From positions 62,001 through 126,000 of the forward strand of contig JAZSCT010000020.1 of the NCBI GenBank assembly GCA_045530725.1: a stretch of DNA of 64,000 nt, in the 5' to 3' direction. The position numbers were made by a program, and so were the translations under genes. How positions within the stretch are numbered: position 1 is the first letter of the stretch; each line of letters begins with the position of its first letter. A model generated the notes under the pieces. That model was not told the DNA's origin and did not search any database. It was given only the letters and a program-made list of their open reading frames with translations. This DNA is from SIG435 sp045530725. GTDB taxonomy: Bacteria; Bacillota; Clostridia; UMGS1810. Shown in pieces: positions 7,139 through 15,183 of the stretch.

Positions 7139-7531
7139 TTACTCGGTTTTTAGTTTTTTTACTTTGTAGAGGGTATCAACAAAATTACTCTCAATGGGTT
7201 CAAGTTCAAAAATACTGTTCCAAAAATCGTAGGCAATCTTATTTTCATTGATTATATGTAATCTGATTTCATACTGTGGCATTTTTATATCACAAAATTC
7301 CAGTATCTTTTTTCGTGCTAAACCTTTTCTTCTGTATTCAGGTGCTACATACAAGCAATCAATGTATATGTGGGTAGGTTGTATGGCATAGCAAAGAATA
7401 CCAACCTGTTTTTCATTGTGATATATAGGCATTATCGATACACATTTAAGGATTTCGGGAATGCATATATTATCAATTTCTTTCCTGAAATTTTTATAGT
7501 GGTTTAGTATCTTGTTTGATTCGCTAGGCAT
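7139..7531 (-). CDS. GNAT-family N-acetyltransferase
   Basis: This 130-residue protein has the acetyl-CoA-binding motif of the GNAT fold: LYVAPEYRRKGLARKKI at about 75-91, with the R-x-x-G-x-A loop, followed by a helix and the late strand IRLHIINENKIAYDFW. It would transfer an acetyl group from acetyl-CoA to an amine; the substrate is unknown. Phages carry such genes as accessory functions, possibly to modify host proteins or toxins. It sits between the methyltransferase and the helix-turn-helix gene with short spacers and is read in the same direction. Function is certain only at the fold level. Confidence 0.8.
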   Translation of the reverse strand: MPSESNKILNHYKNFRKEIDNICIPEILKCVSIMPIYHNEKQVGILCYAIQPTHIYIDCLYVAPEYRRKGLARKKILEFCDIKMPQYEIRLHIINENKIAYDFWNSIFELEPIESNFVDTLYKVKKLKTE

Positions 7532-7560
7532 TATGTATCACTCCTTCCTTGAATGCGATT

Positions 7561-8373
7561 TTATTGGGTATATTCCACAAAACAAGGCATTTTGTTTTGT
7601 GCTTCGTGATAAAATTTAGTGTTTGTTTCAAATCCATAAGCATTTCTTCCAAGTTCAAAAGCGGCTTGAAGTGTTGAACCCGAACCTGCACAAGGGTCTA
7701 TAACTGTATCTCCCTCATCTGTAAATATTTCAATCAACTGTTTTAAAACATTTACAGGCTTTTGTGTTGGGTGTATTTTTGGATACTCTTTTGAATTATC
7801 TCTTTTATATTCAAACCAATTAAATATCATCTTTCCAGTTCCTCTTATTGGCTTTCCTGTTTCTTCATCAATCTGTCTGCCATTGTTAAACTTTGGCAAT
7901 TTATCACGATATAAAACAACCGCATATTCGGTAGCACCGACTATTTTCATATTCGCTTTTAACACTTGCGAAGAATAATTCTTAATGAAGAAAATAGGAT
8001 AATTGTTATTAAACCCGTGCTTCTTTCCATATTCACATACTGTTGGTATCTGTTCAAACGAACAAAATACAATCATTGCAGGTGCTTTTCCTTTTTCTTT
8101 CGGTTCTTTAATTAAAAGATTATTGCAAAAATGAAAATATTCAGCAATATTAAACTGCCCGTCGCCATTAAAAAAGTTTGTCTTTGCAAGTTTGCTTTCT
8201 CCGTTTTTATTGTCACCTCCCTCATACCATTGCGGGTTAGAGCCATAAGCATTCTCACCAATATTATACGGAATATCCGCTATAACTAATTGTGCTTTTT
8301 TTATGTTGTATCTTTTATAATTTTGAAAATTATCGTGATACAACTCCAATTTGATTTTTTTGGTTTCTATCAT
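7561..8373 (-). CDS. Phage DNA methyltransferase (N6-adenine/N4-cytosine, beta class)
   Basis: The 270-residue enzyme contains the catalytic motif IV as ADIPYN (a DPPY variant) at about 31-36, before the S-adenosylmethionine motif I, VIDPCAGSGST, at about 227-237, followed by AYGFE (motif II). That order is the beta class (PF01555 type). It has HPTQKP before motif I, as usual for this family. It modifies DNA, probably to protect phage DNA from restriction or regulate phage genes; no partner restriction nuclease is visible nearby. The proline/isoleucine change in motif IV is seen in some active family members. Confidence 0.9.
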   Translation of the reverse strand: MIETKKIKLELYHDNFQNYKRYNIKKAQLVIADIPYNIGENAYGSNPQWYEGGDNKNGESKLAKTNFFNGDGQFNIAEYFHFCNNLLIKEPKEKGKAPAMIVFCSFEQIPTVCEYGKKHGFNNNYPIFFIKNYSSQVLKANMKIVGATEYAVVLYRDKLPKFNNGRQIDEETGKPIRGTGKMIFNWFEYKRDNSKEYPKIHPTQKPVNVLKQLIEIFTDEGDTVIDPCAGSGSTLQAAFELGRNAYGFETNTKFYHEAQNKMPCFVEYTQ

Positions 8374-8407
8374 TTCTTTTTCCTCTTCTTCTCCTTAGTT
8401 TATTCTT

Positions 8408-8662
8408 TTATTTCCGTTCTCCATCCATTTTCGCACCACAATAAGGACAATAATCGTAATCATAGCCTGCAAAATTGTCACATACGGAACATTGACAAAA
8501 CTCTCCATTGATGTCCCACTCTCCGTGCTTCACTTCCACAACATCTGCGGTGGGTAGTTTGTCTATTTCTTCTAAAGCAAATCTAACACCTTCGCAAAAT
8601 TCATCACTTTTATTTGATAAATTCATAAAGTCTAAAGGTTCTACATCTTTATACCTTGCCAT
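8408..8662 (-). CDS. Small zinc-ribbon phage protein
   Basis: The product (84 residues from ATG 8662, which overlaps the YopX stop as TGATG) begins MARYKDVEPLDFMN and ends in a zinc ribbon: CQCSVCDNF and then YCPYCGAKMDG. The middle contains LPTADVVEVKHGEW. This architecture recurs in Firmicutes phages next to YopX-like genes, where its function is unknown. The four cysteines (CSVC and CPYC) should bind one zinc. Confidence 0.75.
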   Translation of the reverse strand: MARYKDVEPLDFMNLSNKSDEFCEGVRFALEEIDKLPTADVVEVKHGEWDINGEFCQCSVCDNFAGYDYDYCPYCGAKMDGERK

Positions 8663-9132
8663 CACCCCTCACCGCCTTTCAACAATTCAGGGTTATCGTA
8701 TATGTTGCCGACCAACTCAAAAACATCTTTTCCTATTTCAAGCAAACTTGATTTTTTTAAATATTCAGGGAAACAATCTCCATCTTCTTTTATGAGCGGA
8801 CAATATCTTTTAACTTCGGCATATACTCCACAAACTTTAATTGCAGGGTATTCATCGCCGCTTCCGTCTTGCCCATATTCACCAATGCGAACAACCGCAA
8901 AACACTCATAAGAACCCCAAACAAAATATCTTAAAATATCCCCCTCAAAAATCTTCTTGCCGTTCTTGTCGGTTAGTCCGGTGTACTGTCCTACGGTTTC
9001 GGGAATAATCTTTATGTGTTCTTTGCCGCCCCATATCCAGTGCAAATTATTATATCTTAAAGTTTCGATATAATAACCCTGCACCCATTTACCATTGTCA
9101 ATTCTTTTACCTCTAAACAAAATCTCACGCAT
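8662..9132 (-). CDS. YopX family phage protein
   Basis: From ATG 9132 the protein reads MREILFRGKRIDNGKWVQGY, the typical opening of YopX-family proteins, and later has the conserved VGQYTGLTDKNGKKIFEGD block at about 55-75 and a terminal VGNIYDNPELL. The family is a beta-barrel-rich phage protein of unknown function. I choose 9132 over an upstream start at 9168 because the family begins there; the upstream part overlaps the preceding gene. Length 156 residues is usual. Confidence 0.9.
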   Translation of the reverse strand: MREILFRGKRIDNGKWVQGYYIETLRYNNLHWIWGGKEHIKIIPETVGQYTGLTDKNGKKIFEGDILRYFVWGSYECFAVVRIGEYGQDGSGDEYPAIKVCGVYAEVKRYCPLIKEDGDCFPEYLKKSSLLEIGKDVFELVGNIYDNPELLKGGEG

Positions 9133-9463
9133 CAGATGCACCGCCTTTCTCGGTTGGGTGGTCTGCAAATAACTTTTTATATGCCTTCATAAGTTTTTCA
9201 TCGTCTGTTTCAAAAGCCTTGCAAACATTCCAGTTGACTATCTTTCCATTATCAACAATTTTTACGATATCATCACTCGGAAAAGGCTCACCAAATCTCG
9301 CATCTTCCATAGCATTTTCAATAGGACAACCGCCTTGCTCTACAAAAGCACAAAAGCCATCCTCTCTTGTTTTGTGTTTCTTGCACCGATAACAATAGTT
9401 ATCAAGAAAAATTTCATATTCTGTTCCATTTGAAAATGGATTTGCTGGCAACACTTGTTTCAT
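9125..9463 (-). CDS. Cysteine-rich phage protein, unknown function
   Basis: This 112-residue protein has five cysteines in residues 23-46 (YCYRCKKHK, GFCAF, GGCPIE) that could form a zinc site, and an acidic, helical second half with an NVCKAFETDDEKLMKAYK segment. It overlaps the YopX gene start and the ASCH gene stop by a few bases, so it is part of one tightly packed transcript. Similar small cysteine-rich proteins accompany YopX genes in Clostridia phages; I know no function. Confidence 0.6.
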   Translation of the reverse strand: MKQVLPANPFSNGTEYEIFLDNYCYRCKKHKTREDGFCAFVEQGGCPIENAMEDARFGEPFPSDDIVKIVDNGKIVNWNVCKAFETDDEKLMKAYKKLFADHPTEKGGASDA

Positions 9464-10128
9464 TTCCCCTCAACTCCTTCCACATAGCACCAACTCTGTG
9501 GCGGTCTTTTTAGTGGTTTTGTCTTGCATTTACTACACCAATCTTCCTCTCCCTTTGTGCATATATAACTACCTTTGAGCCAAGCACCATTAACACTATC
9601 AGGATTGACATATACCCTTTCTCTATGTTTGCACTCTTTAATTGCCTTTTCATCGAGCACATAGAACTCACTCAATTCTTTCGGCTTGTCATAGATTACA
9701 AGGTCTGATATGTGCCAAGCATAAAGACAGTGAACATTGCGACCATAAGAGTTTAGTTCCGTTTTGTGTATGCACGATTTTTTAATATCTGTTATTTCAA
9801 TTTCAATATCATCATTGCCGAATGTATTTAATGATAAATAACAATAATCATAGTTACTGTTAATCCCTCTCTTTGAGATTTTATCTATCCTGTTGCATAC
9901 AAACTCGCCTATTACTTTGCCATCAAGTCGTGCTTTCTTTAGAAAATCAAACCAACCGTGTTTATCCTTTGTGCAATAGATATAAACCTTAAAAGGTGTA
10001 TCTATCTTCGGTCTTGTTTTCCTGATTTCAACACTCTTTTCATAAATCGGCTTTGTTCCATTTTTACCAATTATGTGTGCAATCTTTTCACACCATTTCG
10101 GCTGAACGCTTATCAATACTGATTTCAC
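9460..10128 (-). CDS. ASCH/PUA-like domain phage protein
   Basis: The first 60 residues (KSVLISVQPKWCEKIAHIIG, then a VEIRKTRPK strand and FKVYIYCT) fit the ASCH fold, a PUA-like beta barrel that binds RNA or modified nucleotides. GKVIGEFVCN and a YAWHISDLVIYDKPKELSEF block follow, typical of phage ASCH proteins. A loop of about ten residues (GKNGTKPIYE) replaces the usual short turn before the EIRK strand. The last 60 residues contain a cysteine-rich segment (CSKCKTKPLKRPPQSWCYVE) that could hold zinc. The role is unknown. Confidence 0.8.
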   Translation of the reverse strand: MKSVLISVQPKWCEKIAHIIGKNGTKPIYEKSVEIRKTRPKIDTPFKVYIYCTKDKHGWFDFLKKARLDGKVIGEFVCNRIDKISKRGINSNYDYCYLSLNTFGNDDIEIEITDIKKSCIHKTELNSYGRNVHCLYAWHISDLVIYDKPKELSEFYVLDEKAIKECKHRERVYVNPDSVNGAWLKGSYICTKGEEDWCSKCKTKPLKRPPQSWCYVEGVEGK

Positions 10129-10514
10129 TTGCTATCACCCCTCTGCTCCGTCATTTCTTTTATAAGGTTTTCAGCATCTTCATCCTTAATCAGATAAGCA
10201 CTATGAAAAGCATCAACCTGTGTTGTATCTGCGTTCTCCGACAATCTGTTCCAAAACTCTTCTATTGCTTCAGATTTTGAAGTTTCATACATATCCGTTA
10301 GTGTTTCATAACAACTTTTAAAAGTGCTTACAGAATTTTTCAACCTCTCAATCTCTGCCTTTTGGTGGTTTATTGTTTCCCTGCTTGCCTTTAATTCTTC
10401 AAGCCATTTTGCAAGTTGTAGGTGTTCTTTTCCGCAATCGTCACATTTTCTGTCTGCTACCTCGTAACAATGTTTTATCGCTTCATCAATGTTTATAATC
10501 TCGTTATCTGTCAT
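10125..10514 (-). CDS. Phage coiled-coil protein
   Basis: The 129-residue product opens with an IDEAIKHCYEVADRKC segment and a DCGKEHLQLAKWLEELKA segment, then runs as a coiled coil (about 40-65, with heptads in INHQKAEIERLKNSVSTF). Proteins of this build are common in the early region of Firmicutes phages and have no assigned job. It overlaps both neighbours by four bases, a coupled arrangement. The three cysteines around residues 16-27 might bind a metal. Confidence 0.65.
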   Translation of the reverse strand: MTDNEIINIDEAIKHCYEVADRKCDDCGKEHLQLAKWLEELKASRETINHQKAEIERLKNSVSTFKSCYETLTDMYETSKSEAIEEFWNRLSENADTTQVDAFHSAYLIKDEDAENLIKEMTEQRGDSK

Positions 10515-10699
10515 TCCCTTTTATCCCCCTTACTTATAACCTCTACCACCCTGCACAAAAATACAGGATAATCTCTACCGTCTGCATACCACTTTTCCTT
10601 TTTAGGATCATATTCCCATTCAGATGTCTGAAGCCTTGATGAATTACATAATGCAGATCTTATTTCCATAGTTCCATAAAATTTATTTGGATGTTCCAT
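10511..10699 (-). CDS. Small phage protein, unknown
   Basis: The 62-residue product starts at ATG 10699, where GGTGGAG lies seven bases upstream; the start lies inside the end of the DUF4373 gene. The sequence is mostly strands (WEYDPKKEKWYADGRDYPVF, FLCRVVEVIS) with no membrane segment or known motif. Its overlap with both neighbours supports that it is translated. Confidence 0.55.
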   Translation of the reverse strand: MEHPNKFYGTMEIRSALCNSSRLQTSEWEYDPKKEKWYADGRDYPVFLCRVVEVISKGDKRE

Positions 10700-11531
10700 C
10701 AAGTATCTCCACCTGTCTTTTTAATAATTCTTTTTCTCTTTCAGTCATTTTTCTGCCACTATCAAAATTATTGAATCGGCTATTTTTAACCGGCTTAACT
10801 TCTTTTTGTGGTGTGTAATTCCACTTGAGTAATGCTTCATAATGATTCGGATATTTATATCCTTTGTCTGCAAGTTTTGATGAAAAATCATCTATCAGAC
10901 CTTGATATGTGTCAGGGAATTTCTTCTTAAGGCTTTCAAACTGTTCTTGAGTAAGAAAAACGTTCTGACGAGATCCATATATATAAATATCTTCTGTTTT
11001 ATTTTCTTTTATTTTACTTTTTTCATTATCGGGTACTATAACGGAGTTTTCTCCCCCTTTAACTAGGTTTTCTCCCCCTGAAACTTTTTGAAAGGTAAGT
11101 TTATTAAGAGTACCCACCGGAACATCATCAGGATTGTTCCTATCAAGTAGAAAGTACTCTTCGTAAAATGCGTATCTTTCTCGTTTGTCAAGCATACGCA
11201 CAAATCTTCTCTGGATACCTGCAGAAGTGAGAACTCCGAACATATCAAATACCCTTTCGTCAAATAAAGAACGTCTGATACACCCTGCCACAACCTCTGC
11301 AACAAAATCAGGAGTACAACCACAACCTGCACCATCCGACACAAGGAAGCACCTGTCATCATCCCATTGCATGTAATATCCATTTGTCTTATATAACCGG
11401 CACAAAAGGTAGTCTAATAAATACATACCTTTTGCACCGAATTCTGCCCTTAATAACTTAACCTTATCATCTTCATAGAAGTCAGTATCTTTGGGGAAGT
11501 AGTCAACTCCGTCCTTTGTAGGACGTGCCAT
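10683..11531 (-). CDS. DUF4373 (Lin1244/Lin1753-type) phage replication protein
   Basis: The 282-residue protein begins MARPTKDGVDYFPKDTDFYE and continues with KVKLLRAEFGAKGMYLLDYL and RRFVRMLDKRERY. This N-terminal domain is shared by phage replisome-organiser proteins and is a winged-helix DNA binder at the replication origin. The C-terminal half holds a low-complexity linker and a helical region (TYQGLIDDFSSKLADKGYKY, YEALLKWNY) resembling DnaD-like tails that contact helicase loaders. It precedes the small genes and follows SSB, so it belongs to the replication block. Confidence 0.85.
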   Translation of the reverse strand: MARPTKDGVDYFPKDTDFYEDDKVKLLRAEFGAKGMYLLDYLLCRLYKTNGYYMQWDDDRCFLVSDGAGCGCTPDFVAEVVAGCIRRSLFDERVFDMFGVLTSAGIQRRFVRMLDKRERYAFYEEYFLLDRNNPDDVPVGTLNKLTFQKVSGGENLVKGGENSVIVPDNEKSKIKENKTEDIYIYGSRQNVFLTQEQFESLKKKFPDTYQGLIDDFSSKLADKGYKYPNHYEALLKWNYTPQKEVKPVKNSRFNNFDSGRKMTEREKELLKRQVEILDGTSK

Positions 11532-11543
11532 ATTCTACTCCTT

Positions 11544-11924
11544 TCAATATGGTAAATCATCTTCTCCCGGCATTGCTGCTCCGGGAAATGTTGTTTGTTC
11601 TGTTGCGCTTTCTTTATTATTCCCTGCAAAATATGCCTCATCTACAAGTACATCTGTCTTGTAATGTGTCTGTCCGTCTTTTTCGTATTTGTCTGTCTGA
11701 AGAGAACCGACAATACCAATTTGTTTTCCTTTTGAGAAATACTTTGCAATGAACTCTGCGGTGTTTCTCCAGGCAACACAGTTTATGAAGTCTGCATCAG
11801 GCTGACCTTCTTTTGCAAATCTTCTGCTTACTGCTATGGAGAAGCTGCATACATTTGTTCCGGAAGGTGTCACTTTAAGCTCCGGATCCTTTGTCAGTCT
11901 GCCAAGTAATATTACTTTGTTCAC
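11544..11924 (-). CDS. ssb: Single-stranded DNA-binding protein (phage SSB)
   Basis: The 126-residue protein opens MNKVILLGRLTKDPELKVTP, has the OB-fold strands SFSIAVSRRF, DFINCVAWRN and GIVGSLQTDKY, and ends in the acidic tail EDDLPY that recruits partner proteins. It coats single-stranded DNA during phage replication and RecT-type recombination. At 126 residues it is shorter than host SSB, as usual for phage copies. It is followed by the DUF4373 gene and preceded by the HNH nuclease gene. Confidence 0.95.
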   Translation of the reverse strand: MNKVILLGRLTKDPELKVTPSGTNVCSFSIAVSRRFAKEGQPDADFINCVAWRNTAEFIAKYFSKGKQIGIVGSLQTDKYEKDGQTHYKTDVLVDEAYFAGNNKESATEQTTFPGAAMPGEDDLPY

Positions 11925-11938
11925 TGTTTCACTCTCCT

Positions 11939-12580
11939 TTATGGTTTTAGTCCTACCTTCTTACAAAGGTATTCATCTAATTTGATTCCGTACACATGAT
12001 GCTTGTCCAACAAGTCTTTTTCATCATTGTGTGCGGTGTTATGATGCTTTCTGCAGATTGCTATTGCATATCTGCCTACATTATGTATTTTCTTTCTGTC
12101 AAATCCCATTCCCACACGTGATCCGTGACAATGATGTATCTCTGCTTTTTCGTTGCAGATTACACATTTTCGGTATGCTATGCAGGAATAAAGATATCTG
12201 CTTATATCATCACAAAGGGCAAGAAGTGTATCTCTCGTGCCAATATTATTTTCAAAGCAGAAATCTATCAGAAAGGAAATAAAATCCGTTGCAGTTGTCA
12301 TACTGCAGTCTGACAGGCTGAAATGCGGCACACCATATCGTGCCATATAAAAGCATTTGAGAAGTTCCTTTTCAAACTCCGGCACATTCCCTGTATATTC
12401 CGCTATATCTCCGATAATGGAATACACTTTCTTTCTCTGCTCAGCAGATATGTATCGCCCATCATCGTATCGCACTACACACTTCTGTATGTTTTGCTTT
12501 TCAATGAGATATGGATTCACCGTTGCAATGATAATCGCCTTATTCTCTTTTACTTTATAAATCTGACCTACGGTTTCCAC
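11939..12580 (-). CDS. HNH-type nuclease (HNHc_6-like phage family)
   Basis: This 213-residue protein has a helical first half and a C-terminal zinc-bound HNH domain: CVICNEKAEIHHCHG at about 139-153 (zinc cysteines and the catalytic HH) and ICRKHHNTAHN at about 175-187. The arrangement is that of the phage family often annotated putative HNHc nuclease, found beside single-strand annealing proteins and SSB. It may process replication or recombination intermediates. It starts one base before the end of the helicase gene's reading, with no spacer. Confidence 0.85.
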   Translation of the reverse strand: METVGQIYKVKENKAIIIATVNPYLIEKQNIQKCVVRYDDGRYISAEQRKKVYSIIGDIAEYTGNVPEFEKELLKCFYMARYGVPHFSLSDCSMTTATDFISFLIDFCFENNIGTRDTLLALCDDISRYLYSCIAYRKCVICNEKAEIHHCHGSRVGMGFDRKKIHNVGRYAIAICRKHHNTAHNDEKDLLDKHHVYGIKLDEYLCKKVGLKP

Positions 12581-14158
12581 TTAATCACCCCGAATCACCT
12601 CTTTCCAATGTTTCCAACAGATTGTACAGTTGGCGCCATACCAATCAAGCGCCGATGTGGGATATTCAGGTGCAAGGAGTTTTATCTGCATCTTACTTAT
12701 CCCTTTATCAGGAATATTAACCACTCCCAACACATTCACCGCTTTCATCATACACAAGTCAAAAGAGCCTTGAATTTCCTTTTTAAGAGAGGTTTTATCT
12801 CCAATATACAAGTTATATATTTCATTTCTTTCAACTATGATGCAATCCGAATCAGGACCACAGGCAACATATACAATCCCATAATCAGAATCGTTTACCG
12901 TCTCAAATCCCTTTGGCAGATGATACGGTGTCCACTTGTTGTCATATTGTCCTACGATTTCAGAGGATCCTCTCTCTTCGCAAGAATCCAGTTCAATGTA
13001 TTCTCCCTCTTCGAGTTCCTCGAAGAAATCATCTTCAGTAAGCATCATTCCTCTTTCGTTTATATGCTCACCTTCAAGGTTAACTGTAGTTTCTACACCT
13101 TCAGGATACAAATCCACATTACCGCCAAAGTCTATGACAGTACAGGAAGTCTTGCCCGGGCAAGTTCTCAATACTCTTCCCACTTTCTGCACCCATTGAC
13201 CGTGAGTTCCGTTTGTATCGAAGTCCACAAGATTTCTTAGTTCGGGATAATCATATCCTTCGGTACAGATATCTACATTAATAAGTTCATCACAGTCTCC
13301 ATTTTCAAATCTTTCAAGTTCTGATTTTCTTGTTTCATCGTCAAGCCCTAATGAAAGATATGCAGGATTTCTCCCTTTCTTCTTAAGTGCTTCATATATC
13401 ATCTGACAAAACTCGTGAGAGGGGGCAAATATAACTGTCTTTCCCGGTTCTTTTCGTTCAAGATAATCGTCACAAAGTTTTCCGATTACATCTTGGCCTA
13501 TTTCATCATCAGTAATATATCTTGCAAGATGTCCTTTATCTCCATTCCTTTTAAAGGTAGGCGATAAATCCAAAAACTTCGGTCTTATGAGATAATGACT
13601 GTCTATCAAAAACTTTGTTGTTATCTGATAGAAGTTGTCCCATAGATGAATAAGAGGAAGTTTGTCCCCTCTGTTTGGTGTAGCAGTTACACCAAGAATG
13701 GCAGTATTGGGATTTAATAATTTGTTATAGTTGATGATGTCCTCGTAAGTAGATGCTGCTGCGTGATGCGCTTCATCTATTACAATTAAATCAAAACAAA
13801 CACCTGTCTTTTGAAATTCCGGAAGAAGGTTCGATACCGTCTGTACCATTCCAAAATGCACATTTCCCTTTAACGATTTACGATTTGATGTAATCTCGCT
13901 CGTTGCAACATTGGGACATACCCAAGTAAATTTTGAGTGGTTCTGATCGTGTATCTCTGTCCGATGCACAAGCACAAGGATGTGTGGTCTTCTTTTGCGA
14001 AGAGCGATAAATCCGTTTATGTATCGCCTTATTGCCTCTGCCATCATAATTGTCTTACCTGCGCCGGTGCCGGCAACGATAAGAGAGTTTCCTCTTTCAT
14101 CAAGCATTTTAATCGCATGGCTTACCGCATCATCCTGATATGGTCTTAACTCAATCAT
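12581..14158 (-). CDS. DEAD/DEAH-box helicase
   Basis: The 525-residue enzyme begins IELRPYQDDAV (Q-like motif), with Walker A GTGAGKTIM at about 31-39, DEAHHAAAS at about 127-135, GVTATPNRGD at about 156-165, and the second RecA domain ending QKVGRVLRTCPG near 335. This is a superfamily 2 helicase of the type encoded with RecT/YqaJ in phages. An extra C-terminal region with an acidic stretch (EDDFFEELEEGEYIEL) follows. It likely opens DNA at forks or recombination joints. The start overlaps the YqaJ stop (TGATG). Confidence 0.92.
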   Translation of the reverse strand: MIELRPYQDDAVSHAIKMLDERGNSLIVAGTGAGKTIMMAEAIRRYINGFIALRKRRPHILVLVHRTEIHDQNHSKFTWVCPNVATSEITSNRKSLKGNVHFGMVQTVSNLLPEFQKTGVCFDLIVIDEAHHAAASTYEDIINYNKLLNPNTAILGVTATPNRGDKLPLIHLWDNFYQITTKFLIDSHYLIRPKFLDLSPTFKRNGDKGHLARYITDDEIGQDVIGKLCDDYLERKEPGKTVIFAPSHEFCQMIYEALKKKGRNPAYLSLGLDDETRKSELERFENGDCDELINVDICTEGYDYPELRNLVDFDTNGTHGQWVQKVGRVLRTCPGKTSCTVIDFGGNVDLYPEGVETTVNLEGEHINERGMMLTEDDFFEELEEGEYIELDSCEERGSSEIVGQYDNKWTPYHLPKGFETVNDSDYGIVYVACGPDSDCIIVERNEIYNLYIGDKTSLKKEIQGSFDLCMMKAVNVLGVVNIPDKGISKMQIKLLAPEYPTSALDWYGANCTICWKHWKEVIRGD

Positions 14159-15183
14159 CAGACCACCTCTGCTTCCTTCAGAAGAAATCTTCCGTTTTTC
14201 GAAAACTTCCCGATGTCACCCTTTTTGGAGCGAAACATACAAGCATTTTTCTCTTTTGCAAGTTCAATTATTTTCTGTCGTTCTGCCTGCATTTCTTCGT
14301 CTGCTTCATCCCTTTTAGATTTAGCATTAAGATAAGCGGTGAAATCAAACTCTGCTTTGTTTTCTTCATCGAACTGACTGTTTATTCTGATGCTCTCAAT
14401 AATGTTCTGCTGACAATCATTTTCGATGTATGGGGTAGGCTCTCTCTTTTCTTTTACATCATCGAAGAATCTGTCAAGACATACTCTGATAAGATGTGCA
14501 AGGTGAGGATTGCTTCTGAAATAGATAAGTTTTACATCCAGATTATCATCAAGATATTTCTGTCTTGCTTTCTTTCCCATCTGACATACTTTGCCTCTGA
14601 TGAAGTCTGTGTCATCCTTAAGAATCATTATCTGCAAAATAAAGAAATCTGCCTTTGTCATTTCTATCTGATACTGTGCCTGAATGATGTATTTAAAAGG
14701 TATTCCTCTTTTCATCACCTCAGGTCGCATAGACTTTTGTTCACAAACAAACTTCTGTCCCGGTATAGGTGTTCCTATTCCGCAGTCAAAAGGTCGCATA
14801 TCAACTTCTTCTGCTATGCCCGATACATCAAGCGATGCTATAAGTTTGTCGTTAACATACACGTCTCCGGGCTTAAGTTTATTCACTCTGTTTTTCTGCA
14901 GATAATATACTCCATACGGTTCTATAGCGTGTCCGTATTCAGCATATTCGGGTTCAAGGGATTCTTTCTTATATATGCCATCATCAAGCATTTTGTGGTA
15001 AAGCGCCCAGGCGGTTGTATAAGGTTTTTCTTCCATAAAAGTTTCTGCATTTACTCCGCAGTTCAGAAGTTCATCTTCTGAGGCATAGTATCTTACAATG
15101 TCAAAAATCTCGCTACTTCCTATTCTCGTAAGTCTTGCTTTCTCCCAGGCAAGGGAGCCTTGCTTAAGTCGGATTTTCTTCAT
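14158..15183 (-). CDS. YqaJ-type phage exonuclease
   Basis: The 341-residue protein starts at ATG 15183 (AGGGGG ten bases upstream). It opens with the YqaJ signature QGSLAWEKARLTRIGSSE and has YAEYGHAIEPYGVYY, then GIAEEVDMRPFDCGIG and KFVCEQKSM, giving the acidic and E-x-K residues of the lambda-exonuclease-like PD-(D/E)XK fold. It should resect dsDNA ends 5' to 3' and hand the single strand to the RecT-like protein. It overlaps the recT-like gene by about 20 bases and the helicase gene by one codon, a recombination operon. Confidence 0.85.
   Translation of the reverse strand: MKKIRLKQGSLAWEKARLTRIGSSEIFDIVRYYASEDELLNCGVNAETFMEEKPYTTAWALYHKMLDDGIYKKESLEPEYAEYGHAIEPYGVYYLQKNRVNKLKPGDVYVNDKLIASLDVSGIAEEVDMRPFDCGIGTPIPGQKFVCEQKSMRPEVMKRGIPFKYIIQAQYQIEMTKADFFILQIMILKDDTDFIRGKVCQMGKKARQKYLDDNLDVKLIYFRSNPHLAHLIRVCLDRFFDDVKEKREPTPYIENDCQQNIIESIRINSQFDEENKAEFDFTAYLNAKSKRDEADEEMQAERQKIIELAKEKNACMFRSKKGDIGKFSKNGRFLLKEAEVV

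Noticed and set aside
8290..8511. Plus-strand frame between methyltransferase and zinc protein
   Set aside because: Phe-rich shadow over the 3' end of the methyltransferase reading; no ribosome-binding site.
12323..13240. 305-residue plus-strand frame
   Set aside because: It lies opposite the HNH nuclease and DEAH helicase genes, has no ribosome-binding site and an amino-acid composition of an antisense shadow.
14140..15081. 313-residue plus-strand frame
   Set aside because: Antisense to the YqaJ exonuclease gene, rich in Phe, Cys and His as expected of a shadow frame.
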